Position numbers and translations under genes: made by a program. Below are positions 45,848-54,806 of a stretch of 64,000 nucleotides of DNA, in pieces. Position 1 is the stretch's first letter. Every line of letters begins with the position of its first letter. This DNA comes from an uncultured Collinsella sp. (GTDB taxonomy: Bacteria; Actinomycetota; Coriobacteriia; Coriobacteriales; Coriobacteriaceae). The notes below the pieces were generated by a model that ran no database searches, was not told the DNA's origin, and saw nothing but the letters and a program-made list of their open reading frames with translations. The DNA is taken from assembly GCA_902494085.1 (NCBI GenBank), contig CABURU010000004.1, positions 80,414 through 144,413 of the forward strand. Direction: 5' to 3'.

Positions 45848-45877
45848 GCAAAAAGGCCCCCGCAAAGCGGAGGCCTT
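45848..45877 (-). terminator. Terminator for nagB
   Basis: Arms 45853-45863 and 45867-45877 (11 bp); left A-run supplies the T-tract on the minus strand. Confidence 0.8.
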
Positions 45878-45909
45878 AGGCAAGGCTATGTCGAGCTGCA
45901 GGATTCGCG

Positions 45910-46638
45910 CTACTCGCAGAGCGAAAGGGCGGCCTCGTCGGCAACGACAACGCAGTTGGTGTGCAGCTGCAGGATCGAAGCCGGGCACTCGGGCGTAACC
46001 GGACCATAGCACATGTCATGCACGGCCTGAGCCTTGGCCTCGCCGTTGGCGACGACCAGGATCATGCGGGCATACATGATGGTCTGAGTGCCCATGGTGT
46101 AGGCCTGACGGGGAACATCGTCGATGCTGTCGAACAGGCGGCTGTTGGCCTGAATGGTGCTCTCGGTGAGGTCGACGCAGTGCGTGCCCTTGGAGAAGTG
46201 GTCATCGGGCTCGTTGAAGCCGATGTGGCCGTTGTTGCCAATGCCGAGCAGCTGCAGATCCGGGTAACCGGCGGCGGCGACGATCTTGTCGTACTCAGAG
46301 CAGGCAGCGGCGGCGTCGGGGTTGGAACCGTCGGGCACATGCGTGTTGTTAAGGTCGATGTTGATGTGATCGAAGAAGTTCTCACGCATGAAGTAGTGAT
46401 AGCTCTGGGGATCGTCGTGCGAAAGGCCGCGATACTCGTCCAGGTTGTAGGTGCTGACCTCGGCAAAGTCAACGTCGCCCTTCTCGTACCAAGCAGCGAG
46501 CTGCTTGTAGGCACCGATCGGGGTGGAGCCGGTGGCAAGGCCCAGCACACAGTCGGGCTTGAGGATAACCTGGGCCGAGATGATATTAGCGGCCTTGCGG
46601 CTCATATCCTCGTAGTCTTTAGCTTTAATAATCTTCAT
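45910..46638 (-). CDS. nagB: Glucosamine-6-phosphate deaminase
   Basis: 242 residues from ATG 46638; a longer frame to 46989 is not supported. LGLATGSTPIGAYK, NLDEYRG, LLGIGNNGHIGFNEP and the TMGTQTIM segment identify it. It converts glucosamine-6-P to fructose-6-P and ammonia. It supplies carbon from amino sugars, opposite to the direction of GlmM, encoded 1 kb away. Confidence 0.96.
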   Translation of the reverse strand: MKIIKAKDYEDMSRKAANIISAQVILKPDCVLGLATGSTPIGAYKQLAAWYEKGDVDFAEVSTYNLDEYRGLSHDDPQSYHYFMRENFFDHINIDLNNTHVPDGSNPDAAAACSEYDKIVAAAGYPDLQLLGIGNNGHIGFNEPDDHFSKGTHCVDLTESTIQANSRLFDSIDDVPRQAYTMGTQTIMYARMILVVANGEAKAQAVHDMCYGPVTPECPASILQLHTNCVVVADEAALSLCE

Positions 46639-46835
46639 TACGCGTCCTTTCTCGTACAAGTGAGGCAAGGCTCCCTTACAAGCACTTGCCCGCGGCCCGC
46701 GTCGGCCGCAACCAACGTGTGCGGCCACCAGGGCGAGGTCGCGTAATGTATGTGTCTCGTGTCTAGCCGCGTCGAGGCCCCTGCCCGTCCACGGTGACCC
46801 GAAGCTGTTTAGCCTCGGACGTTTCCCATCTTGCC

Positions 46836-46869
46836 ACGGAGGGCGTCCTCTTTCAAGGGCGCCCTCCGT
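46836..46869 (-). terminator. Hairpin after the PTS IIA gene
   Basis: 10-bp arms 46836-46845 and 46860-46869; no T-tract, so factor-independent stopping is uncertain. Confidence 0.45.
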
Positions 46870-46909
46870 AAACGTGTTTGAATTGTAGGCTAATGGCCAC
46901 GTGCACTTG

Positions 46910-47407
46910 CTAGCGCTCGCGAGCAACGATGAGCTGGTCCATCTCTTCGACATGCACGCCAACGGAGCCCTTGATACTCGAGAACTCAACGGAGTTGCAC
47001 ACCAAGATGGGAACCGTCACATCGTAGCCCTCGGCAGCAATTGCCTCGCGATCGAACTCAATGAGTACATCGCCCTTATGGACGATGTCACCCACTTGCG
47101 CATGTACGGTAAAGTGCTTGCCCTCGAGCTGAACAGTGTCCAAACCAACGTGGATAAGCACGTCCAGACCATCGACCGTGTTAAGCGCAACGGCGTGTCC
47201 CGTGGGAAAAATAGCCTCGACCTTGGCATCAGCCGGTGCAATCACACGCGTTCCGGTGGGCCGAATCGCCACGCCCTGGCCCAAAAGGCCGGTGGCAAAC
47301 GTCTGGTCGTTTACCTCGGAAAGCGGAATGACGTCGCCCGAGATGGGAGCATCCAGCGTAAGGACTCGACCACGCATACCAAAAGACCTTAGGACTTTAG
47401 TGAACAT
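46910..47407 (-). CDS. PTS glucose-type subunit IIA
   Basis: 165 residues from ATG 47407 (site GAGGGGG). EIIA-Glc fold with IPLSEVNDQTFATGLLGQGVAI, the first His in FPTGHAVAL and the phospho-acceptor His in LDVLIHVGLDTV. It could phosphorylate the IICB transporter at 17.9-19.5 kb, which has no IIA domain, as Crr does for several permeases in other bacteria. Confidence 0.92.
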   Translation of the reverse strand: MFTKVLRSFGMRGRVLTLDAPISGDVIPLSEVNDQTFATGLLGQGVAIRPTGTRVIAPADAKVEAIFPTGHAVALNTVDGLDVLIHVGLDTVQLEGKHFTVHAQVGDIVHKGDVLIEFDREAIAAEGYDVTVPILVCNSVEFSSIKGSVGVHVEEMDQLIVARER

Positions 47408-47478
47408 GCTCCCCCTCGGACATACCAATCAATCAAAATAACCTTAACAGTTTACCACTTGGCAACGGTTTTTGACCA

Positions 47479-48816
47479 TTAGGGAAGTTCGCGCTTGACA
47501 ACCTCGACGATGTCGTCGACAACGCGCTGGGTCAGCTCGTGCGTCTCGGCCTCGGCCATCACGCGGACCAGCGGCTCGGTACCACTCGGGCGCACCAGAA
47601 TGCGGCCGCGGCCGTCAAGCTCCTTCTCGGCAGCAGCAACGGCGTCCCAAATGGGCTGGCAATCGTCCAGACCAGCCTTGTTGTCGGAATGCACGTTGAC
47701 GAGTACCTGCGGGTACTTCTTCATGATGCCGGCAAGATCGGTGAGGGTGCGACCGGTGCGCTTGAGCACGGCCAGCAGCTGCAGAGCCGTCACCAGGCCG
47801 TCGCCGGTGGTATTGTGCTCCAGGAAGATGATGTGGCCGGACTGTTCGCCGCCGATGACGGCGCCGTCCGCGAGCATGCGCTCCAGAACGTAGCGGTCGC
47901 CCACGGCGGTCTGGACCATCTCGAAGCCCTGCTCCTTCATAGCGATGGAGAAGCCCAGGTTGCACATGACGGTCGAGACGATCTCGGAGTTGGCGAGCTT
48001 GCCGCGAGCGGCGAGGTCAGAACCGCAGATAGCCAGGATGTAGTCACCGTCGATCTCATTGCCCTCGCTGTCCACAAAGAGCACGCGATCGGCGTCGCCG
48101 TCGTGGGCCAGACCGATATCAGCATGGGTGCGCAGCACGAGCTCGCGCAGGGGCTCGAGGTGCGTAGAGCCGCACTCGACATTGATGTCCGTGCCGCAAT
48201 AATCGGTGTTGATGGCATGGACCGTGGCACCCAGGCGCTGCAGCGCGGCGGGCGTGGTCTGGCAGGAAGCGCCATGGCCGCAGTCGACAGCAACGACTAG
48301 GCCGTCGAGCCTCAGGCCATCAAGCGTATCGATGGCGTGGTCGACATATGCCTTGCGGGCGTCCTTCATCTTGATAATGTGGCCCACGCCGGCACCGGTC
48401 GGCAGCGTGTCAGCAGCCATGGCTTCCTCGGACATGACCCAGGCGCTGATCTCTTCCTCGACAGCATCGGGAAGTTTCATACCCTTGCGGCTAAAGAACT
48501 TGATGCCGTTGAACTCCGGCGGATTATGCGAAGCAGAGATGACGATGCCGCCGTCGAGCTCGTTCTGAACGGTGAGCAGCGCCACGGCGGGCGTGGGGAT
48601 AACGCCGCAGCAGTGCGGACGGCCGCCCTCGGCCATAATGCCGGCGGTCAGAGCGCTCTCGAGCATGGTGCCCGAAAGGCGCGTGTCACGGCCGATGCAG
48701 ATATCCGGACCAAGGAACTTGGTCGCCGCGCGGCCCAGGCGAAACGCGAGATCGCACGAGAGGTCGGCATTGGCGACGCCACGGACGCCATCGGTACCGA
48801 AGATGTTCTGGGGCAT
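47479..48816 (-). CDS. glmM: Phosphoglucosamine mutase
   Basis: 445 residues. FGTDGVRG opens the protein; the phospho-Ser lies in ISASHNPPEFNGIKFF near residue 100; the Mg loop is HDGDADR; the C-terminal phosphate loop is VRPSGTEPLVRVMAE. It turns glucosamine-6-P into glucosamine-1-P for UDP-GlcNAc, hence peptidoglycan. It follows the rplM-rpsI operon beyond a terminator. Confidence 0.97.
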   Translation of the reverse strand: MPQNIFGTDGVRGVANADLSCDLAFRLGRAATKFLGPDICIGRDTRLSGTMLESALTAGIMAEGGRPHCCGVIPTPAVALLTVQNELDGGIVISASHNPPEFNGIKFFSRKGMKLPDAVEEEISAWVMSEEAMAADTLPTGAGVGHIIKMKDARKAYVDHAIDTLDGLRLDGLVVAVDCGHGASCQTTPAALQRLGATVHAINTDYCGTDINVECGSTHLEPLRELVLRTHADIGLAHDGDADRVLFVDSEGNEIDGDYILAICGSDLAARGKLANSEIVSTVMCNLGFSIAMKEQGFEMVQTAVGDRYVLERMLADGAVIGGEQSGHIIFLEHNTTGDGLVTALQLLAVLKRTGRTLTDLAGIMKKYPQVLVNVHSDNKAGLDDCQPIWDAVAAAEKELDGRGRILVRPSGTEPLVRVMAEAETHELTQRVVDDIVEVVKRELP

Positions 48817-48864
48817 AGGATCGCTCCTTCCCTAGCAGGCGATATGCAACCGCCCACCCTAGTC

Positions 48865-48909
48865 GAAAAAGAAAAGCGGGACCCGCCGAGGAATCGGCAG
48901 GCCCCGCTT
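48865..48909 (-). terminator. Terminator of the rplM-rpsI operon
   Basis: Long GC-rich stem (48874-48889 with 48895-48909, imperfect) with A-rich left flank giving a T-tract on the minus strand. Confidence 0.75.
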
Positions 48910-48939
48910 GTACATTGTATCTCGAAAGGAGATAAAACC

Positions 48940-49335
<396 letters not shown>

Positions 49336-49337
49336 CT

Positions 49338-49781
49338 TTAAGCCTCCAGCTCAATCTTCGTGGGGTTCTGGGCAGCATGCGGATGCTCGGTGCCAGCGTA
49401 GACCTTAAGCTTGGTCATCTGGGCACGGCCGAGGGTGGTCTTGGGCAGCATACCGCGAACGGCGCGCTCGATGACCTTCTCCGGGTGCTTCTCCATAGCC
49501 TGGCGGAAGCTCTCAGCCTTGAGGCCGCCGTTGTAGCCGCTGTGGCGATAATAGGTCTTCGTGTCGGCCTTGTTACCGGTAAGCTGGACCTTATCGGCGT
49601 TGATGACGACAACGAAGTCGCCGCAGTCGCTGTTGGGCGTGAACTGGGGCTTGTTCTTACCGCGCAGGATCATTGCGATCTGGGTGGCAAGACGGCCCAG
49701 GACAGCACCATCGGCGTCGACGAGAACCCAGTTGCGCTGGACCTCGCCCTGCTTGGCGTAGTGAGTCGATTTCGAAATCAC
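49338..49781 (-). CDS. rplM: 50S ribosomal protein L13
   Basis: 147 residues. WVLVDADGAVLGRLATQIA, GKNKPQFTPNSDCGDFVVVINA and RGMLPKTTLGR mark L13. It leads the L13-S9 operon on the minus strand. One of the earliest proteins in 50S assembly. Confidence 0.98.
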   Translation of the reverse strand: MISKSTHYAKQGEVQRNWVLVDADGAVLGRLATQIAMILRGKNKPQFTPNSDCGDFVVVINADKVQLTGNKADTKTYYRHSGYNGGLKAESFRQAMEKHPEKVIERAVRGMLPKTTLGRAQMTKLKVYAGTEHPHAAQNPTKIELEA

Positions 49782-49976
49782 TTAGACTCCTCCATGTACA
49801 GTACGTGTTGTTACAGAGATTCACGGGGCTCTGCAAGTAACCCGTCCATATTACCCCGCTCGCCGTACGAGTCAACAGGTATTTTGGCTCCGACCAGAGT
49901 TTCTGCACATGTCATCCACGAGCCGTGATTTTTCCAGCTCTTTAGCTGTTGTCATTTTTTTGAGGGTTCGCCGTCG

Positions 49977-50855
49977 CTAGCGTTCAACGAACTCTTGGAT
50001 TTCCGCGAGCAGGCGCTTTGCCTCCTGACGGCCCTGGATATACAGGTCGAGGAGCTTTGCCGAATCGTGCTCGACATGGCCGACCTCGACCGGCTTTTGC
50101 GGAGCGACGACCAACGCACGGCCCTCGCGCTCATACTTCCACAGGTGCATGCGCTGGATGTTATAACGGTCGTGGCGCGTCTCGATAGCCTCGAGCAGAT
50201 AAGGGTAGTCGGCATAGCGGGCGCGCGCGGCAGGCATAAACTCGTAGGGCTTTTTCTCGTACGAGCGGTCCTGCGTGACGATGACGACCGCACGGTCGAA
50301 GCCCGCCTCTTCGAGCACATGCTCGATAGGAACCGAATCGGCCACGCCGCCATCGACGTATTTGTGCCCGTCAATCTCGACCGGCGGCGTCACCAGCGGC
50401 AAAGAGGTCGATGCGCGCACAGCGTCGAGATCGAGCACGGCGCTTTTGACCGGCAGGTACGTGGCGGTTCCAAAGAGCATGTCCGTCGCGACGGCGTACA
50501 TCTCGATGGGGCTCGCGTCGAACGTCTCGTTGTCAAAGGGATCCAGGCGGTCCTGGACATCGTTGAAGATAAAGTCGTAACCCACAATGGAACCCGTGGA
50601 CGCAAACGATGCGGCGCCCATGAAGCGGCTGTCGTTGCAGAAAGCCAGGTTGATGCGGTTGGCACGGCCGATCTGGTGCGACTTGTAGTTCACGCCGTTG
50701 AGGGCACCGGCCGATACACCGTAGACAGCCGGAATCTCGACGCCGGCCTCCATGAGAACGTCGAGCGCGCCCGCGGTAAATTGTCCGCGGAAGCTGCCGC
50801 CCTCCAGGACGAGCGCGACCTTGCCGGCGTTCTTTGCCTTATCTTCTGCAGTCAT
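49977..50855 (-). CDS. Patatin-like phospholipase
   Basis: 292 residues. The oxyanion-hole glycines lie in VLEGGSFRGQFTAG, the nucleophile Ser in GVSAG near residue 48, and the catalytic Asp in DGGVADSVP near 170, so the Ser-Asp dyad is complete. It resembles the YjjU/RssA-type bacterial patatins that hydrolyse acyl esters. No signal peptide. A good AGGAGG site precedes the ATG. It is the last host-like gene before the repeat region and prophage. Confidence 0.92.
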   Translation of the reverse strand: MTAEDKAKNAGKVALVLEGGSFRGQFTAGALDVLMEAGVEIPAVYGVSAGALNGVNYKSHQIGRANRINLAFCNDSRFMGAASFASTGSIVGYDFIFNDVQDRLDPFDNETFDASPIEMYAVATDMLFGTATYLPVKSAVLDLDAVRASTSLPLVTPPVEIDGHKYVDGGVADSVPIEHVLEEAGFDRAVVIVTQDRSYEKKPYEFMPAARARYADYPYLLEAIETRHDRYNIQRMHLWKYEREGRALVVAPQKPVEVGHVEHDSAKLLDLYIQGRQEAKRLLAEIQEFVER

Positions 50856-50951
50856 TTTGACCTCCTGCGATTGCGTTTTGGCCTTCTTCTACCCAGTTTT
50901 GGGATGGCGAGAGCGCAGGTTTTGGAGTTGAGGAGGGCGGGGCGGTCGGCG

Positions 50952-51218
50952 GGAAAGCGCGTCCCGTTCTCAGAGCAAATTCCGGGTCGCATTTTCCGCT
51001 GAGCCCGCCATCAGGAAAATGAGTCCCATTCCGAGCTTAGATTCCGGGATGCGCTTTCCGCTTGAGCTGCCATTGGGAAAGCATATCCCACTCTACGGCT
51101 CGATTCCGGGTCGCAGTTTCCGCTTGAGGCGCCATCCGGAAACTACGTCCCAGTCTGAATGCGGATTCCGGGACGTGCTTTCCGCCTGGGCCGCCATTGG
51201 GAAAGCGCGTCCCACCTG
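50952..51218. repeat. Four and a third copies of a 62-bp tandem repeat
   Basis: Units start at 50952, 51014, 51076, 51138 and 51200 (partial); each full unit is exactly 62 bp. Each unit starts GGAAA and carries an imperfect reverse complement (ending TTTCC) about 45 bases later, so it can fold internally or pair with the next unit. Copies are 65-80% identical, so the array is old. No spacers, no cas genes. Confidence 0.9.
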
Positions 51219-51229
51219 CGCTGCTGCGA

Positions 51230-51275
51230 CGTTTTCTTTACGCCCGCGCCCTGCATAGAGTTCGATTCTCCGCGG
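51230..51275 (+). repeat. 46-bp direct repeat, copy 1
   Basis: Identical to 51441-51486. It contains a T-arm-like AGTTCGATTCTC. It flanks a 165-bp segment. Candidate recombination site or duplication scar beside the integrase. Confidence 0.85.
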
Positions 51276-51440
51276 GTAGAGATGACGTTGGCGCGGGGGC
51301 ATTGTCGGCTGTCATCCGATCGACATCGCATCTGTTTTGGGCTGAGGCATTGCGCGGAGAATCCGCGTGTTCGCTTCGCGAACCCGCACCGGCTTCGGCC
51401 GCCTGCCGGCGCCCTCGCCCGCGGGCTAAAAACGCTCACG

Positions 51441-51486
51441 CGTTTTCTTTACGCCCGCGCCCTGCATAGAGTTCGATTCTCCGCGG
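51441..51486 (+). repeat. 46-bp direct repeat, copy 2, next to the integrase gene
   Basis: Exact second copy, ending 7 bp before the integrase stop codon. That is where an attachment site is usually found, but the true crossover bases cannot be read without the other prophage end. Confidence 0.85.
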
Positions 51487-51492
51487 TACGGA

Positions 51493-53004
51493 CTAGAAAT
51501 AAAAAGGCAGGTAGATATAAGTATCTACCTGCCTGTAACTATTGGTGGAGCTGGCGTTCATTCGGTCGAACACCTCGCCACCTGGACCTATAGCGCCAGG
51601 CAGCGACGGATTATCGCCCAAGCCGACAGAATCGTCAAACGTGAACGCCACGCGCAGGCCGTCGTCATCGTCGGGGCCGCCCAGCACCACGCGCGCCACG
51701 AACGTGCGCAGAAGCTGCGCGTCGTCCACCTCGGCGGCAGCCATGCCCTCAAGCCAGAACAGCGCGCGGTCGTAGTCAAGGCGGGCGGCCTCAAGGGCCT
51801 CGGCCGTGCGCAGCTCGTCCTTGAGGAGCGCCTGCCGCTGCTTCAGCGCGTCTATGCGCTCCTTGCCGCCCGGCGGCGCGATGCCCGACTCGATGGCCGC
51901 CCATATGTTGGAGAACGCCGTCTCAATCTTGGCCAGCTCGCCCTTTATGGTCTCGCTCAAGGGCTTCTCGTCGGCGCGCTCCTCCTCGGCGTCGGCCAGC
52001 ATGCGAGCGATGCGCTCGCGGCTGTCGGCGCTGCCCAGGGCCTCGCGCACGGCGTCGGCCACGCGCTTCTCCACGACATCGCGGCGCACGGTGCGCCCGC
52101 AGCTGCGGCAGCGGTAGTAGTGATAGGGCCTGCCCGACTTGCCCGTGCCGCTGGTGCCGGTCATCAGCCCGCCGTCGCGCCCGTCGTAGAGCTTGCCCGT
52201 GAGCGGGAAGTCCCACGCTTCGGTCTTGGCGCGGGGCCTGTGCGAGTTCTCAAGCATCCGTATCACCCTCTCCTCGTCATCCATGGGAACGATGGCGGGC
52301 ATGCCGCCGGGCACGACCACGCCCGCGTAGCGGTACTCCCCGCCGTTCTCCCGCCGCATCAGTATGCGGCGCACCGTCTGGAAGCGCCACTTGCCGCCGC
52401 GCTTGGTGCGGTACGGCTCCCAGGCGCGCACCACGTCGGCCACCGACTTGCCCGACAAGACCATGCGCACGCCCAGGCGGATGGCGGCGGCCTCCTCCTC
52501 GTTGACCACGTAGCGCCCGTCCACTATGTCCCAGCCGTAGCGCACGCAGCCGTTGGCCATGCACCGCTCGGCGTTCTTCTGTATGCCGTCGCGTATGCGC
52601 TCGCCGTCGAGCGCGCTCTCGTACTCCGCCAGCACCTCCAGCATGCCCAGCTGCAGCACACCCGCCGAGCCGTCCGAAATGTCCTCGCCCGCGTACAGTA
52701 TCTCGACGCGGCAGCGGCGCAGCATGATGCGCGCCATGGCCATCTCGTCGCGGTTGCGCATGATTCGGGTAACTTTATATATGACCACGAAATCGAACAG
52801 CCCTCGCTTGGCGTCGGCCATCATGCGCTGGAACTCGGCGCGGTCGGTGTTGGTGCCCGTCTGCGCGAAGTCGCAGTACGTGGCCACCACGCGCAGGTCG
52901 TTCTCGGCGCAGTAGGCGCGGGACTTCTCCACCTGTATCTCTATGGACTCGCCGCGCTGGTTGTGGCTCGAGAAGCGGGCGTATATCGCCGCGCGCCCGC
53001 CCAC
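51493..53004 (-). CDS. Large serine recombinase (prophage integrase)
   Basis: 503 residues from GTG 53004, which follows the repressor stop by two bases and has GGAG upstream; a frame extension to 53037 is not needed. The resolvase domain (1-145) has the nucleophile Ser in YARFSSHNQ; then a recombinase domain (160-260), a zinc-ribbon-like region, and a coiled coil (about 350-440). The first Cys pair of the usual zinc ribbon is missing (the segment reads KLYDGRDGG), the second (CRSC) is present. It integrates and excises the prophage. Confidence 0.92.
   Translation of the reverse strand: MGGRAAIYARFSSHNQRGESIEIQVEKSRAYCAENDLRVVATYCDFAQTGTNTDRAEFQRMMADAKRGLFDFVVIYKVTRIMRNRDEMAMARIMLRRCRVEILYAGEDISDGSAGVLQLGMLEVLAEYESALDGERIRDGIQKNAERCMANGCVRYGWDIVDGRYVVNEEEAAAIRLGVRMVLSGKSVADVVRAWEPYRTKRGGKWRFQTVRRILMRRENGGEYRYAGVVVPGGMPAIVPMDDEERVIRMLENSHRPRAKTEAWDFPLTGKLYDGRDGGLMTGTSGTGKSGRPYHYYRCRSCGRTVRRDVVEKRVADAVREALGSADSRERIARMLADAEEERADEKPLSETIKGELAKIETAFSNIWAAIESGIAPPGGKERIDALKQRQALLKDELRTAEALEAARLDYDRALFWLEGMAAAEVDDAQLLRTFVARVVLGGPDDDDGLRVAFTFDDSVGLGDNPSLPGAIGPGGEVFDRMNASSTNSYRQVDTYIYLPFYF
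51501..51534 (-). terminator. Terminator overlapping the integrase 3' end
   Basis: Perfect 13-bp arms 51505-51517 and 51522-51534. The A-run 51501-51505 gives a T-tract on the minus strand. The stem encodes the last residues of the integrase (ending YIYLPFYF). Confidence 0.75.
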
Positions 53005-53006
53005 GG

Positions 53007-53687
53007 CTACTCCATCTCGTCGGCGGCCTGGAACCACACCACCGTGCCGATCACGCGCACGGGGCCGTCGTCCATGCCGAAAATCATGTCCTCGTAGTCC
53101 TCGAAGCTATCCGCCGACAGCATCAGCTTGGTGCTGCCCTTGTACCAGCGGCGCATGACCGCGCGGTAGTCCTCGGTCTCCACCACGGCGATGGACCCGT
53201 TGGCGGGCTGGCGGTCGGGGTCGACCAGCACGTGGCTGCCCTCGGGTATGACGCGGTTCATGCAGTCGCCCTCGACCTCCAGGGCGAAAGCGCGCGGGTG
53301 GCCGGCGCACACGGAGGCGGGCACCTCCACGCGGTGCGCTATCTCCTCCTCGTCGGCGAGCGCGCCGGCATGCACGCGCCCGAGCGTGAGCAGCGGCACG
53401 GTTGCGCTGCTGGCCACCACGGGCATGGCACCGGCGGGCATATAGGAGCTGCCCTTGGGCTTTTTGGTCACGGGGTCAATCTGATCCATTCCGCCGTCTT
53501 CTATAAGGTGTGACTTACTAATCTGATAGCAGGCCGCCATGCGCTCAATAGCTCCCATACGGGGTTCGGAGCGGCCATTTTCCCACTGCGAAACGGCGTT
53601 ACCTGTCACACCTGCAATCTCACCCAGTTCATCCTGGGTAACGTCGAAAATCTGCCGTAACTTCTTTATGTTGTCGGATATCGGCAT
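53007..53687 (-). CDS. Prophage LexA/CI-like repressor with altered catalytic dyad
   Basis: 226 residues. An XRE helix-turn-helix (5-60, TQDELGEIAGVTGNAVSQWENG) is joined to an S24 peptidase-like domain (about 98-222). The possible self-cleavage bond Ala107-Gly108 is present. The nucleophile Ser of the usual GDSM is Cys (C142 in EGDCMNRV), and the Lys aligned to LexA K156 is Met (M178 in AVMRRW). It probably keeps the prophage silent but may not self-cleave in the standard way. It is cotranscribed with the integrase. Confidence 0.88.
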   Translation of the reverse strand: MPISDNIKKLRQIFDVTQDELGEIAGVTGNAVSQWENGRSEPRMGAIERMAACYQISKSHLIEDGGMDQIDPVTKKPKGSSYMPAGAMPVVASSATVPLLTLGRVHAGALADEEEIAHRVEVPASVCAGHPRAFALEVEGDCMNRVIPEGSHVLVDPDRQPANGSIAVVETEDYRAVMRRWYKGSTKLMLSADSFEDYEDMIFGMDDGPVRVIGTVVWFQAADEME

Positions 53688-53730
53688 CTTAACTCCTTCC
53701 AGGACTTAAATTTATTTTCAATTTTACCAA

Positions 53731-53762
53731 AATTAATCTTGACCGTGTTCTGAAGATTAATT
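53731..53762. promoter_or_regulatory. Likely repressor operator in the divergent prophage promoter
   Basis: AATTAATCTT (53731-53740) and its exact complement (53753-53762) are separated by 12 bases, in the 101-bp gap between the repressor and the Cro-like gene. The whole gap is AT-rich, as expected for two divergent promoters. Confidence 0.6.
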
Positions 53763-53788
53763 ACAGTTATGGACAGAAAGGAGGGAGT

Positions 53789-53986
53789 ATGAAGTCACTC
53801 AAGCAGGCGCGCATGAGCAAGGGCGTAACCAAGAAGGCAATGGCTGAACATCTGGGCATTTCAGGACCTACATACGATGTTTATGAAGACCACCCCGACC
53901 GTATGCGCATCGAGACGGCTAAAAAGGCCGCCGACTTCTTGGGCTACAAACCCGAAGAAATTTTTTTCGCTTCAAACTGTAATTAG
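53789..53986 (+). CDS. Cro-like small HTH protein
   Basis: 65 residues with a strong AAAGGAGG site. A helix-turn-helix core (TKKAMAEHLGISGPTYDVYEDHPDRMRIETAKKAADFLG) fills the protein. It is the first gene rightward from the repressor promoter, the usual place of Cro. Unlike the rest of the phage it is moderate in GC. Confidence 0.85.
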   Translation: MKSLKQARMSKGVTKKAMAEHLGISGPTYDVYEDHPDRMRIETAKKAADFLGYKPEEIFFASNCN

Positions 53987-54014
53987 ATTTACCTATCAGA
54001 AAAGGAGACACACC

Positions 54015-54353
54015 ATGACCACCAAGAGCCACCAGCCCGAGTTCGTCGCCGAGATCATCGGCAAGACGCTCGACCACCTCATCGACGACCGCAAGCGCGT
54101 GGCCGTCAACTTCGAGCTGGCCGAGAACGGCTGCATGGAGGAGACGCATGTCAGCCTCAAGCGCCGCATCGCGGCCATGTGGGGCTTCCAGACGAGCGGC
54201 ATCGAGCTTCTGGAGGCGAGCACGACCTGGTTCGAGCTCGGCGGCATGCAGTTCAACGTCTACAGCTCCGTGCAGTTCAGCGTGAACGGCAAGGGCTGGA
54301 GCACCGACTTCAAGACCATCGCGCGCGACACCGCGTACGACGAGAAGGAGTAG
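54015..54353 (+). CDS. Unknown phage early protein, 112 residues
   Basis: ATG 54015 has AAAGGAG. Acidic, probably alpha/beta, with WGFQTSGIELLEASTTWFELGG in the centre. No recognisable domain; early position suggests regulation or host takeover. The next gene starts 3 bp after its stop. Confidence 0.65.
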   Translation: MTTKSHQPEFVAEIIGKTLDHLIDDRKRVAVNFELAENGCMEETHVSLKRRIAAMWGFQTSGIELLEASTTWFELGGMQFNVYSSVQFSVNGKGWSTDFKTIARDTAYDEKE

Positions 54354-54356
54354 GCC

Positions 54357-54603
54357 ATGCTGAACGAGGTGACCGTACGGGGGGGGGTTCACCGCCCTCA
54401 ACGTGAAGAGCGGCAAGTGCGTGCTGCAGTTTGAGCTGGACCCGAAGTTCCGTGACTTCATCCCCAAGCTGGTGGAGTTCACGGGGCAGATGCTCAACAT
54501 CCACGTGTACGACGACCAGGAGGTGATGTTCGTGGATAGGGACACCGGTGAGGTCGCCTACGAGGACGCCCCGCTGCTTCTGCCGGGCGTCGCGGGCGAA
54601 TGA
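54357..54603 (+). pseudogene. Phage gene split by a nine-G tract
   Basis: From ATG 54357 the frame reads MLNEVTVRGG, enters a run of nine G at 54379-54387, and then shifts and stops. With eight G it would continue as FTALNVKSGKCVLQFELDP through DTGEVAYEDAPLLLPGVAGE to the stop at 54601-54603, a protein of about 81 residues. The downstream part has normal phage codon use, so the gene is recently broken, phase-variable or mis-sequenced. Confidence 0.75.
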
Positions 54604-54785
54604 CCCCGATACAGCGCGCCATGTGCGACGAGTGCGCCGCCATGATGCGCGAGTTCTACAAGGACCCAGAGAACGAGAGGAAGTTCCAGGAATGGAAAAG
54701 ATCAAGGAAAAGAGGGTGCGCGTCGCAGCCGGCAAGCGAAAGACGCGCACCGCAACGGTTCACTTCCGAACCGAGACCAGTGTAA
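54600..54785 (+). CDS. Small phage protein, 61 residues
   Basis: It starts in an ATGA overlap with the preceding gene. The N-terminal half (MTPIQRAMCDECAAMMREFYKDPENERKF) looks structured, with a CxxC pair, and the C-terminal half is basic and low-complexity. No family recognised. Confidence 0.55.
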   Translation: MTPIQRAMCDECAAMMREFYKDPENERKFQEWKRSRKRGCASQPASERRAPQRFTSEPRPV

Positions 54786-54806
54786 CACCCGAGTGGAGGC
54801 AACAGT

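Noticed and set aside
45681..45848. 55-codon small gene
   Set aside because: No ribosome-binding site, no recognisable product, and its end runs into the nagB terminator.
50952..51218. CRISPR array
   Set aside because: Units are contiguous with no unique spacers, units diverge from each other, and there are no cas genes.
51250..51275. tRNA or tmRNA 3' end
   Set aside because: A T-arm-like AGTTCGATTCTC is present in both 46-bp repeats, but there is no acceptor stem partner, anticodon arm or CCA.
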